A stretch of 5,403 bases of DNA from Candidatus Aminicenantota bacterium (GTDB lineage Bacteria; Acidobacteriota; Aminicenantia; Aminicenantales; Aminicenantaceae), in NCBI GenBank assembly GCA_030633795.1, contig DAOWCB010000124.1:1-5403 (forward strand), written 5' to 3'. This document shows, in pieces, positions 1 through 5,403 of the stretch (position 1 is its first letter; every line of letters starts with the position of its first letter). The notes under the pieces were generated by a model that was given only the letters and a program-made list of their open reading frames with translations, searched no databases and was not told where the DNA came from. A program made the position numbers and the translations under genes.

Positions 1-1263
1 ACGCTTTCAGGAAGGATCGGGTTTGACCTGTCGGCAAACTTGAGCCTGGATTTTTTTGCTCGTCGCATCGACACAGAAACCGATTTAGACAACTCGGGGG
101 GTGATTATGGAGACGACCCAAACTCCGTCCAGTCATACGACTCGTTATTCATGATGGGCCAAGCCCGCGGTCTTTTTCTCAGAAATCGGTGGGAGCAGAA
201 ACTTCAGGTATCCATTGTGGATTACCACCGGACATCCAACAATCCCACTGATGAGGTCAACGCGTTTTTTTCCGAAAAGTCAGAGTTTAAGAGCAAACTA
301 TGGAAGGTCGACTGGCAGAACTCCCTCTTCCTCCACGAAACGAATACGCTGACTTTTGGTGTGGAACATCAGAGAGAACAGGGAGAATCATGGTACCGGT
401 CAGAGGGCATGTTCGGCCCATACGAGAGTGTATTTCCCCTAGAAAAAGCGCACAACACGGGCATATATCTTCAGGATCAGCTTAGGATCGCGGAGCAGTT
501 TTTCCTCACTGCGGGAATCCGGTACGACAGCCACAGTCAGACAGAATCATCCACGACATACCGGATCGCACCGGCTTACTTCATCCAACAGACAAATACA
601 AAGCTCAAAGCCACTTTGGGGACAGGATTCAAAGCCCCATCCCTATACCAGCTTTACGCACCCCCCACATATTTTGGACCGATAGGCAACGAGAACCTGA
701 AACCGGAGAAATCGACTGCTTGGGATGCGGGTATAGAGCAGTATTTTCTGAACAACACTCTTCTGCTCGGATTCACGTATTTTGCCAACGACTTTGAAGA
801 CCTCATCGACTATGACTTCACACAAGGTTACATCAACATCAGGAAAGCAACCACAAAAGGGGCGGAGATCACACTTATTGCTCGACCCATTCCCATTCTT
901 TCTTTCCTCGTCACTTATACAAGAACGGAGGCCAAAAACACAGAGACAAATGAATCTCTCCTGAGACGACCCAAGGATAAATTCACGGCCAGGTTGGACT
1001 GGGAATTCCTGGAAAGAGCGAATATCCATATCTCCATGATCTATGTTGGGGAGAGAGAAGATCTGTTCTGGCAAGACTGGACTCCAACTCCCGTAACGCT
1101 CGAGAGTTACGCGCTCCTCAACGCCGCTGGATTTTATGATCTATTCGAATCCCTCCAGCTTTTCCTCCGCCTCGACAATATTCTCAACGCTGATTACGAA
1201 ACTATCAAGGGCTACGGGACTGCAGAATTTTCCGTCTATGGAGGAGTAAAGGCCAATTTTTAG
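1..1263 (+). CDS. TonB-dependent outer-membrane receptor, BtuB-like, C-terminal part (5' end outside window)
   Basis: The frame is open from base 1 (reading TLSGRIGFDLSANLSLDF), so the gene starts upstream. The TTG at 40 is an internal codon, not the start. The 420 visible residues are the later part of a 22-strand beta barrel: alternating amphipathic strands, the segment GFKAPSLYQLY at residues 209-219, and GNENLKPEKS at 229-238. This pair is characteristic of BtuB/Cir/FepA-type receptors. The C-terminus has a DNILNADYE-like penultimate strand and ends in VKANF, with the terminal Phe used for BAM recognition. BtuB-type proteins are usually about 600 residues, so signal peptide, TonB box, plug and early strands are missing from view. 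In such receptors the barrel imports a chelate such as cobalamin or ferric siderophore across the outer membrane using TonB/ExbBD. The substrate cannot be read from this part; BtuB-like is a similarity call, not proof of B12 transport. It lies 92 bp upstream of the small CxxCH gene, which has its own promoter candidate. No clear intrinsic terminator follows. Confidence 0.9.
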   Translation, partial: TLSGRIGFDLSANLSLDFFARRIDTETDLDNSGGDYGDDPNSVQSYDSLFMMGQARGLFLRNRWEQKLQVSIVDYHRTSNNPTDEVNAFFSEKSEFKSKLWKVDWQNSLFLHETNTLTFGVEHQREQGESWYRSEGMFGPYESVFPLEKAHNTGIYLQDQLRIAEQFFLTAGIRYDSHSQTESSTTYRIAPAYFIQQTNTKLKATLGTGFKAPSLYQLYAPPTYFGPIGNENLKPEKSTAWDAGIEQYFLNNTLLLGFTYFANDFEDLIDYDFTQGYINIRKATTKGAEITLIARPIPILSFLVTYTRTEAKNTETNESLLRRPKDKFTARLDWEFLERANIHISMIYVGEREDLFWQDWTPTPVTLESYALLNAAGFYDLFESLQLFLRLDNILNADYETIKGYGTAEFSVYGGVKANF

Positions 1264-1307
1264 TATTTCCTCTATTGAAAAATCTGTAACCATGTTCAGT
1301 GCCCAAT

Positions 1308-1336
1308 TTGACATTTTAACCAACGTTCTGTATCTT
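1308..1336 (+). promoter_or_regulatory. sigma70-like promoter upstream of the small CxxCH gene
   Basis: A perfect TTGACA -35 box (1308-1313) is followed by a 17-bp spacer and TATCTT (1331-1336, four of six matches to TATAAT). TATATC a few bases later is an alternative -10, but its spacing is long. Transcription would begin around 1343, giving a very short leader before ATG 1356. A related arrangement, TTGACT plus TATAGT, lies at nearly the same distance from the second copy of the gene at 5126, which supports a real, duplicated promoter. Confidence 0.5.
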
Positions 1337-1355
1337 TATATCTAATTAGGGAAAG

Positions 1356-1634
1356 ATGATAAATAAGCAGCGGAGAGGCCTCAATCTTATCTTTCTCTTT
1401 ATTTTCCTGGCTGTTACACTCTTCATCAACTTTGGTCATACTGAACACACCCTCACATCCCAAGAAGACTGCCCTGCCTGCCATTTCCTGAACTCCACCT
1501 TCACCACCTGCCAGATCAATTTTTTCCACCTCCCGCCTCCTTCCATCACAGGAGTCTTAAACGCTTTCTATTTCTTCAATTATACATACATCGTATTAAT
1601 CGCTCCCTCCTCAAGGTCTCCTCCCGAAGTTTAA
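1356..1634 (+). CDS. Small membrane-anchored or exported protein with CxxCH motif, unrecognised family
   Basis: The predicted product is 92 residues. It has a basic start (MINKQRRGLN), one hydrophobic segment at about residues 11-26 (signal anchor or uncleaved signal peptide), then a short periplasmic-side region. That region contains HTEH at 28-31, CPACH at 39-43, NST at 46-48, a third Cys at 52, QINF at 53-56, LPPP at 59-62, GVL at 66-68 and a C-terminal SRSPP at 86-90. CxxCH is the classical haem c attachment motif but could equally bind metal or form a redox pair. The ATG at 1356 is preceded by AGGGA at 1348-1352, a short but usable spacing. That the gene is real is supported by a second copy at 5126-5364 retaining all the motifs listed except Cys52 and the second His of HTEH. 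It lies 98 bp before a TonB-dependent receptor gene and may be co-transcribed with it. The layout (one membrane segment, a CxxC, an R-x-P-P tail) recalls small DUF2946-type proteins, an impression from memory only. I assign no function. Confidence 0.75.
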   Translation: MINKQRRGLNLIFLFIFLAVTLFINFGHTEHTLTSQEDCPACHFLNSTFTTCQINFFHLPPPSITGVLNAFYFFNYTYIVLIAPSSRSPPEV

Positions 1635-1679
1635 TTTTTCCATCTCTCTGGTCAAATCTTTTTTGTTACTCAAGACTGT

Positions 1680-1708
1680 TCAACACTAAAAGACCGATCA
1701 GAGATAAT
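1680..1708 (+). promoter_or_regulatory. Possible weak promoter for the second receptor gene
   Basis: TCAACA (1680-1685, four of six matches to the -35 consensus) lies 17 bp before GATAAT (1703-1708, five of six matches to the -10). A start near 1715 would leave a leader just long enough to include the Shine-Dalgarno at 1722-1727. The match is weak and may be chance; read-through from the promoter at 1308 is the alternative. Confidence 0.25.
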
Positions 1709-1732
1709 CCGAACGAACTTCAGGAGGAAAAA

Positions 1733-4027
1733 ATGAAAAATAGACTATCAATATTATCCATTACTATTTTAAGTCTTGTTTTTGTCATACATCTTAAAGC
1801 TCAAGAACCCGCAACAACATCTTCAAAAATCCAAACGGGAAACGTCAAGTTCTTGAAACTTTCCGGAATCGTCAAAAGTTATGAAGGCGATCCCATAAAA
1901 GGCGCGGTTATTTTAATACCGGAAATCGGCAAATCATCAGAATCCGATGGAACGGGAGCCTTCGAATTCCTTGCGATTCCACCTGGGAAATATCATCTCG
2001 AGGTTTTTGCAGATGGATACATGGACTTCATTTCAGATGTGTTCGGCCTCGAAGGCAGTAAAAAAACATTCAAAATTACTCTCTTGAAAAAACTCTCTGA
2101 AGAAATCGTCGTCACCGCCACCCGCACAAAAAAGCTTTATGCGGAAGTGCCGGTAAGAACCGAAGTGATCACGGCCAGGGATATCGAGCAAATGCAGGCC
2201 TCCCAACTGGCGGAAGCTCTTGCGCTCACCACTGGCGTCAGAGTCGAGTCCAACTGTCAGAACTGCAATTTCACCCAGGTCCGTATTAACGGCATGGAGG
2301 GAAAGTACTCCCAGATCCTCATCGATAACTCTCCAATTTTCAGCTCGATGATCGGCGTTTACGGTCTGGAGCAAATCCCTGCCGAAATGTTGAACAGGAT
2401 CGAAGTCGTTAAAGGAGGTGGCTCAGCTCTTTACGGCGGTAGTGCCGTTGCTGGTGTGATCAATGTTTTGACTAAAGAGCCGATGGAAAACGGCACCTGG
2501 CTCAAACTGCATCAGGAATTCACATTGGGCGAACCTTCAACCAATTTTGGATTCCGGAGCAGCCTTGTGAGCAAGGACCAAAACACAAAAGCGTTCCTCT
2601 TTGCCAACTACAAAAACCGACAACCTGTGGATATCAGCGGAGATGACATGTCTGAAATCGGGAAAATGAGAAGCACAAGCTTTGGAGTGAACTTCTTCAG
2701 AACCTTCTCCGAAATCGGCGGCAAGCTCAAACTGAGCTTTTTCAGAATCACAGAAGATCGACGGGGTGGAAACAAATTCGACTTACCCCCCCATGAGGCC
2801 GATATCGCCGAAGCCATAGATTCGGATCTCAACAGCCTCTCTGCAGATTGGAATCATTATATCACCCGAAGACTCTATTACAACCTTTCCGCGTCCTATG
2901 TGGATGCCGACAGAAAATCCTATTACGGTTCTGGACAGGATCCCAACGCTTACGGAACGACAAAAAACCCAGTCTTGTTCTTGAATGGGCAGATGAATTA
3001 CCAGACCGGTGGCCACGTCATATCGACCGGGTTGCAATACAAAGGAGAAAAAATTAAGGACGAAGCGCTCGGATATGGAAGGGTGATCAACGATCACTAC
3101 AGAGAGCTGGGTTTTTTCCTTCAGGACGACATCAAGTTTAACAAGACCTTTTTTCTCCTGGCAGGCTTAAGAATCAGCAAGCATTCTCTGATCGAAAATT
3201 ACATCTTCAATCCCAGGATGAGTCTCCTTGTCAACCTTGTGAAAGACCTGAGCTGGAGGACTTCTGTCTCTACAGGATTCAGAGCTCCTCAAGTCTTTGA
3301 CGAGGACCTCCACATCACCCAGGTCGGGGGCGAGGGCACGATCATAGAAAATTCTCCTGACCTCAAGGAAGAATCCTCTTACAGCCTAAGTACTGGTCTC
3401 GACTATGGGAGGGAGTTCGGAAACAACACTCTGCAATTGAGCATCGAGGGCTTCTATACGCTTCTTAAAGACACCTTTGTTCTGCAAAAAAAAGAGTTTG
3501 ATCCCAGAGAAAATGCACTTGTTTTTGAAAGGATCAATGGGTCGAATGCTAGAGTTTATGGAGTTTCCGTTGATCTAGGCTACAGAATCGGGTTAGCTTT
3601 TTCTCTAAATACCGGCTGGACATTTCAGCGCAGTCTTCTTGATGAGCCAGAGCCAGATTTCGGTTCCAATGAATTTTTCCGGACACCTGACTCCTATGGA
3701 TATGTGAGTCTAAACTACGAAAACGAAAGAATCGTCGACGCGGATATTTCTCTTGAATACACAGGAAACATGAAAGTTCCCCATTATGCCGGTTACATCG
3801 AAGAAGACAGGCTTGAAACCACCGAAACTTTTTTGGTCCTCAATGCAAAACTCACAAGGTCCATTGCTCTAACCCAAAATAATAAATTAGGCCTCTTTGT
3901 GGGCATCTTCAACATCATTGACTCTTACCAGAAGGACCTGGATCAAGGGATATTCAGGGATGCCGGTTATATCTACGGTCCCACAAAACCACGGTCATAC
4001 TATGCAGGATTCGAATTCTCATTCTAA
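1733..4027 (+). CDS. TonB-dependent outer-membrane receptor with N-terminal carboxypeptidase-regulatory-like domain
   Basis: The complete receptor has 764 residues. Its start at 1733 is fixed by AGGAGG at 1722-1727 with 5-bp spacing. A signal peptide covers about residues 1-23 (MKNRLSILSI..., cleavage near KAQ). A carboxypeptidase-regulatory-like beta sandwich follows at about 42-118 (SGIVKSYEGDPIKGAVI, then DGTGAFEFLAIPPGKYHLEV). A TonB-box-like EEIVVTATRTKK lies at 123-134. The plug spans about 138-250, with ALALTTGVRV, QVRINGMEG, NRIEVVKGGGSALYGGSAVA and GVINVLTKEP. The barrel fills the rest and ends FEFSF, with terminal Phe. The plug contains a close cysteine pair, C175 and C178 (NCQNC). 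Receptors with this plug and the C-terminal GYIYGPTKPR stretch resemble a group common in Bacteroidota, generally labelled only as TonB-dependent receptors. The protein would import a chelated ligand powered by TonB/ExbBD; the substrate is not readable. The gene follows the small CxxCH gene by 98 bp, suggesting joint function or regulation. It is not a close copy of the upstream receptor and has an extra N-terminal domain. Confidence 0.95.
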   Translation: MKNRLSILSITILSLVFVIHLKAQEPATTSSKIQTGNVKFLKLSGIVKSYEGDPIKGAVILIPEIGKSSESDGTGAFEFLAIPPGKYHLEVFADGYMDFISDVFGLEGSKKTFKITLLKKLSEEIVVTATRTKKLYAEVPVRTEVITARDIEQMQASQLAEALALTTGVRVESNCQNCNFTQVRINGMEGKYSQILIDNSPIFSSMIGVYGLEQIPAEMLNRIEVVKGGGSALYGGSAVAGVINVLTKEPMENGTWLKLHQEFTLGEPSTNFGFRSSLVSKDQNTKAFLFANYKNRQPVDISGDDMSEIGKMRSTSFGVNFFRTFSEIGGKLKLSFFRITEDRRGGNKFDLPPHEADIAEAIDSDLNSLSADWNHYITRRLYYNLSASYVDADRKSYYGSGQDPNAYGTTKNPVLFLNGQMNYQTGGHVISTGLQYKGEKIKDEALGYGRVINDHYRELGFFLQDDIKFNKTFFLLAGLRISKHSLIENYIFNPRMSLLVNLVKDLSWRTSVSTGFRAPQVFDEDLHITQVGGEGTIIENSPDLKEESSYSLSTGLDYGREFGNNTLQLSIEGFYTLLKDTFVLQKKEFDPRENALVFERINGSNARVYGVSVDLGYRIGLAFSLNTGWTFQRSLLDEPEPDFGSNEFFRTPDSYGYVSLNYENERIVDADISLEYTGNMKVPHYAGYIEEDRLETTETFLVLNAKLTRSIALTQNNKLGLFVGIFNIIDSYQKDLDQGIFRDAGYIYGPTKPRSYYAGFEFSF

Positions 4028-4062
4028 AGGAAACCAGGTAAAAACGAGCGCCCTGCTGCCTC

Positions 4063-4091
4063 TTACCAAATCCCCTGGGATGGTGTATTAT
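4063..4091 (+). promoter_or_regulatory. Candidate promoter for the HENGH-protein gene
   Basis: TTACCA (4063-4068, four of six matches to the -35) is separated by 17 bp from TATTAT (4086-4091, five of six matches to the -10), with a TG immediately before the -10. A start near 4098 would give a leader of about 19 bases carrying the AGGA Shine-Dalgarno at 4104-4107. No terminator is visible between the receptor stop and this site, so read-through from the receptor gene is also possible. Confidence 0.35.
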
Positions 4092-4116
4092 AGTGTCTTT
4101 TATAGGATTCTAAAAC

Positions 4117-4824
4117 ATGCATCTGAAACAGATTTTGAAAGGATTTCTTGTTTTCCTGCTTTGTATCCAATCGAATTTGACCGATCTCTGGTCTTTCTCG
4201 TCTTCTGTGTTTTCCTGCCCGGCTATAGACAATTTTGCCCAGGACATGATTGATCCTTTAAAAATACTAAAAAATTATTTTACCAACAACGGCTATAAGA
4301 CGGGGACAATCAAAATCCCGGAACTGGGGATCCTTGTAGAACTCAAAAAAAGCCAGTTTTATCGAAAAGAAGACGATGTTAAGGATGTTTACTCCCGGAT
4401 AAATGAAATACGAACCCATTTCGGACTTCAAGGACCTCATTCCGATGATTCTAATGGGAACGGCTGGTGTGGGGTGTTGCGTGCACACTGCTTCGAACAA
4501 AAGGCGTTTGCCTATGTTGTTTTGGTAAAAAAAGACTTGAACGACGCCAGCTGGAGTTACACGACAGGCCACGAAAACGGACATTTTTTGTGGTACATCA
4601 ACAGTCAAGAATCGATCTATAATAAATTCACAAATCCAGAATTTGTAAAATCCCGCGTTCAGACGAATGGAGATTTCGCCGTTCTGTGCGGATGGATAGC
4701 CCTAAAGATGGATGATTATTCTCTGGATGAATGCTTCATAATAAACAGCAGAGACAAAGCACAGGAAAAAAACGTTGAGCGGATAAAAAATCTTGTCAGA
4801 GAATATTTTCCCGATAAAAATTAA
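4117..4824 (+). CDS. Putative exported zinc-metallopeptidase-like protein (HENGH motif), unrecognised family
   Basis: The product is 235 residues. ATG 4117 is preceded by AGGA at 4104-4107 (9-bp spacing). The N-terminus has a basic start (MHLKQILKG) and a hydrophobic run at about 9-18, so a signal peptide or anchor is likely. No good lipobox is seen: C16 and C34 lack the expected small residue context or position. The main clue is TTGHENGHFLWYI at 149-161, which contains HExxH (H152, E153, H156), the zinc-binding and catalytic signature of zincin peptidases. A third ligand is uncertain; D186 in NGDFAVLCGW and E175 are candidates. The ImmA-like spacing, with an FA-containing helix about 30 residues downstream, is suggestive only. 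C118 and C125 (around WCGVLRAHC), C191 and C206 could form disulfides after export. The gene begins 89 bp after the receptor stop and has its own weak promoter candidate, so a functional link with the receptors is unproven. HExxH also occurs by chance, so peptidase activity is an inference; that the gene is real is much surer. Confidence 0.7.
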   Translation: MHLKQILKGFLVFLLCIQSNLTDLWSFSSSVFSCPAIDNFAQDMIDPLKILKNYFTNNGYKTGTIKIPELGILVELKKSQFYRKEDDVKDVYSRINEIRTHFGLQGPHSDDSNGNGWCGVLRAHCFEQKAFAYVVLVKKDLNDASWSYTTGHENGHFLWYINSQESIYNKFTNPEFVKSRVQTNGDFAVLCGWIALKMDDYSLDECFIINSRDKAQEKNVERIKNLVREYFPDKN

Positions 4825-4844
4825 CCTGGATTATTCACGAGCCA

Positions 4845-4909
4845 ACTCAACCTAACATTAAGGTGGCGGCGAGGAAGTGGCCCAGGTGAGACCAGCGGGT
4901 AGGTTGGGT
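4845..4909 (+). repeat. GC-rich imperfect hairpin (10-bp stem arms)
   Basis: ACTCAACCTA (4845-4854) pairs with TAGGTTGGGT (4900-4909) over ten positions, nine Watson-Crick and one G-T. The 45-base interior is much more GC-rich than its surroundings and holds smaller self-pairing stretches, such as CCC 4881-4883 with GGG 4897-4899 enclosing GGT/ACC. It could be a REP-like palindromic repeat, a structured RNA or a remnant of a mobile element. There is no U-tract, so it is not a standard intrinsic terminator, and I recognise no known RNA family in it. Confidence 0.4.
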
Positions 4910-4923
4910 CGGCGCCCGAAGGG

Positions 4924-5043
4924 TAAAAAATGTCGATTATGAATTATTGGGACATTGAGAACAGAGCTGCCAGAGTGATTTCTAGGAAAAACAGAGTAAA
5001 GTTCTTATATTACTTTAGTTGTAATAAGTATCGACATTTTTTA
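4924..5043. mobile_element. MITE-like element with perfect 14-bp terminal inverted repeats
   Basis: TAAAAAATGTCGAT (4924-4937) recurs as its exact reverse complement ATCGACATTTTTTA (5030-5043), enclosing 92 bp. If the outermost TA on each side is a target duplication, the element is about 116 bp with 12-bp inverted ends. That is the format of non-autonomous derivatives of IS630/Tc1-mariner elements. An internal hairpin, TATTAC (5008-5013) with GTAATA (5021-5026), lies just inside the right end. No transposase is present. A 38-codon frame (4930-5046) spans it but is probably incidental. The alternatives are a regulatory dyad or a chance palindrome, though 14 perfect base pairs make chance unlikely. 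It sits between the HENGH gene and the degenerate CxxCH gene. Confidence 0.4.
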
Positions 5044-5079
5044 TGAATAATTCAGGCCAACCACTCAAGCATAATGAAG

Positions 5080-5109
5080 TTGACTTTATCCGGTTCCTTC
5101 TCCTATAGT
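5080..5109 (+). promoter_or_regulatory. sigma70-like promoter of the degenerate CxxCH gene copy
   Basis: TTGACT (5080-5085, five of six matches) is followed by an 18-bp spacer and TATAGT (5104-5109, five of six). The -35 lies 46 bp before the ATG at 5126, against 48 bp in the intact copy, and the flanking bases also resemble that copy (a TTGAC core, then a TTT run). The promoter region therefore appears to have been duplicated together with the coding sequence. The product it would drive is frameshifted. Confidence 0.5.
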
Positions 5110-5125
5110 AATGGGAAGAGTCCAT

Positions 5126-5364
5126 ATGAATATTGCAGTTAGGAAGAATTTTCATTTCATTTTTCTCATACAGAAAAATACATTCATTCGACTGACACCT
5201 GTGTGGCATGCCATTTTCAGAATTCCACACTTGTCACAAGTCAGATAAATTTTTCCTGTCTTCCCCCGCCTTTTTTATCGGGAGTGTTAAGGATTATTAA
5301 ACCCTGCCGGTACAACTATCTGAGTTATATAGATTCTGCCTCCCGTTCTCCTCCATACATTTAA
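5126..5364 (+). pseudogene. Frameshifted second copy of the small CxxCH protein gene
   Basis: The ATG at 5126 follows GGGAAGAG at 5113-5120 (5-bp spacing) and opens MNIAVRKNFHFIFL, like the start of the intact copy. The homologous continuation is in another frame: SHTEK from 5164, TCVACH at 5197-5214, then NST, QINF, LPPP, GVL and a terminal SRSPPYI with stop TAA at 5362-5364. From CHF to the end both copies have 51 residues, align without gaps and share 26 identical residues by eye. The ATG-to-HTE distance is 41 bp here and 81 bp in the intact copy. About 40 bp has therefore been lost from the hydrophobic anchor region, which both removes the membrane segment and shifts the frame. The frame carrying the CxxCH part has a stop at 5140-5142 and no ATG, GTG or TTG before the motif, so no normal alternative start rescues it. 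A sequencing or assembly error cannot be excluded, but a 40-bp loss is more than a single-base slip. By analogy with the first copy, a receptor gene may follow beyond the window. Confidence 0.7.
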
Positions 5365-5403
5365 ACCATTCTCCCCCCATAACAATTCTGTCCAATGAAA
5401 TTG

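Noticed and set aside
40..42. TTG at 40 as the start of the first gene
   Set aside because: The same frame is open back to base 1, and 407 residues would be a barrel without signal peptide or plug. The gene is truncated by the window edge.
643..1074. 143-codon open frame on the minus strand
   Set aside because: It lies wholly within the first receptor's coding region, whose barrel sequence is clear. The minus-strand protein has no recognisable motif or start signal.
4028..4116. Intrinsic terminator after the second receptor
   Set aside because: The only palindrome-like string (TCCCCTGGGA) leaves a two-base loop and has no following T-run.
3897..4253. 118-codon + strand frame bridging the receptor end and the HENGH gene
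   Set aside because: It overlaps two well-supported genes in another frame, has low-complexity content and no ribosome site, so it is a shadow frame.
4845..4920. Cobalamin riboswitch or RNase P RNA in the GC-rich patch
   Set aside because: I could not find the B12-box or GCCACTG core, and the RNase P GAGGAAAGTCC motif is only partly matched. The patch is also too short for either RNA.
5126..5200. Programmed -1 frameshift joining the two frames of the second CxxCH copy
   Set aside because: No canonical slippery heptamer lies in the right register. The joined product would still lack the hydrophobic segment, so a deletion is simpler.
5015..5230. 71-codon minus-strand frame
   Set aside because: It is opposite the degenerate CxxCH gene and the right inverted repeat. 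The homology of the + strand copy explains this DNA better.

Overview
This window looks like chromosomal DNA of a diderm (Gram-negative type) bacterium. Two genes encode TonB-dependent outer-membrane receptors ending in the terminal Phe typical of BAM-assembled barrels. Two further genes or gene remnants carry export signals or N-terminal anchors. The N-terminal carboxypeptidase-regulatory-like domain and plug style of the second receptor recall Bacteroidota and Acidobacteriota-like lineages. The sequence alone does not fix the phylum.

Layout, all genes on the + strand. (1) 1-1263: C-terminal 420 codons of a BtuB-like TonB-dependent receptor, cut by the window edge. (2) 1308-1634: a sigma70-like promoter and a 92-residue membrane-anchored protein with a CxxCH motif. 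(3) 1733-4027: a complete 764-residue TonB-dependent receptor with a strong Shine-Dalgarno. (4) 4063-4824: a weak promoter candidate and a 235-residue exported protein with a zinc-peptidase-like HENGH motif. (5) 4825-5079: non-coding DNA holding a GC-rich hairpin and a 120-bp element bounded by perfect 14-bp inverted repeats, resembling a small MITE. (6) 5080-5364: a second, diverged copy of the promoter plus CxxCH gene, whose reading frame is broken by an apparent deletion of about 40 bp in the membrane-anchor segment. The last 39 bases show nothing recognisable.

The most interesting signal is the repeated module of promoter plus small CxxCH protein. The intact copy lies between two receptors and directly upstream of one. 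The degenerate copy at the right edge matches it without gaps over the last 51 residues (26 identical by eye) and was not visible as a normal ORF. I infer a small-protein/receptor cassette that was duplicated here, with one small gene now decaying. A further receptor gene may follow just outside the window. The receptors would import a scarce ligand (cobalamin, an iron or other metal chelate, or haem) using TonB energy. The small protein's role is unknown, but its cysteines and histidines would suit metal or haem binding.
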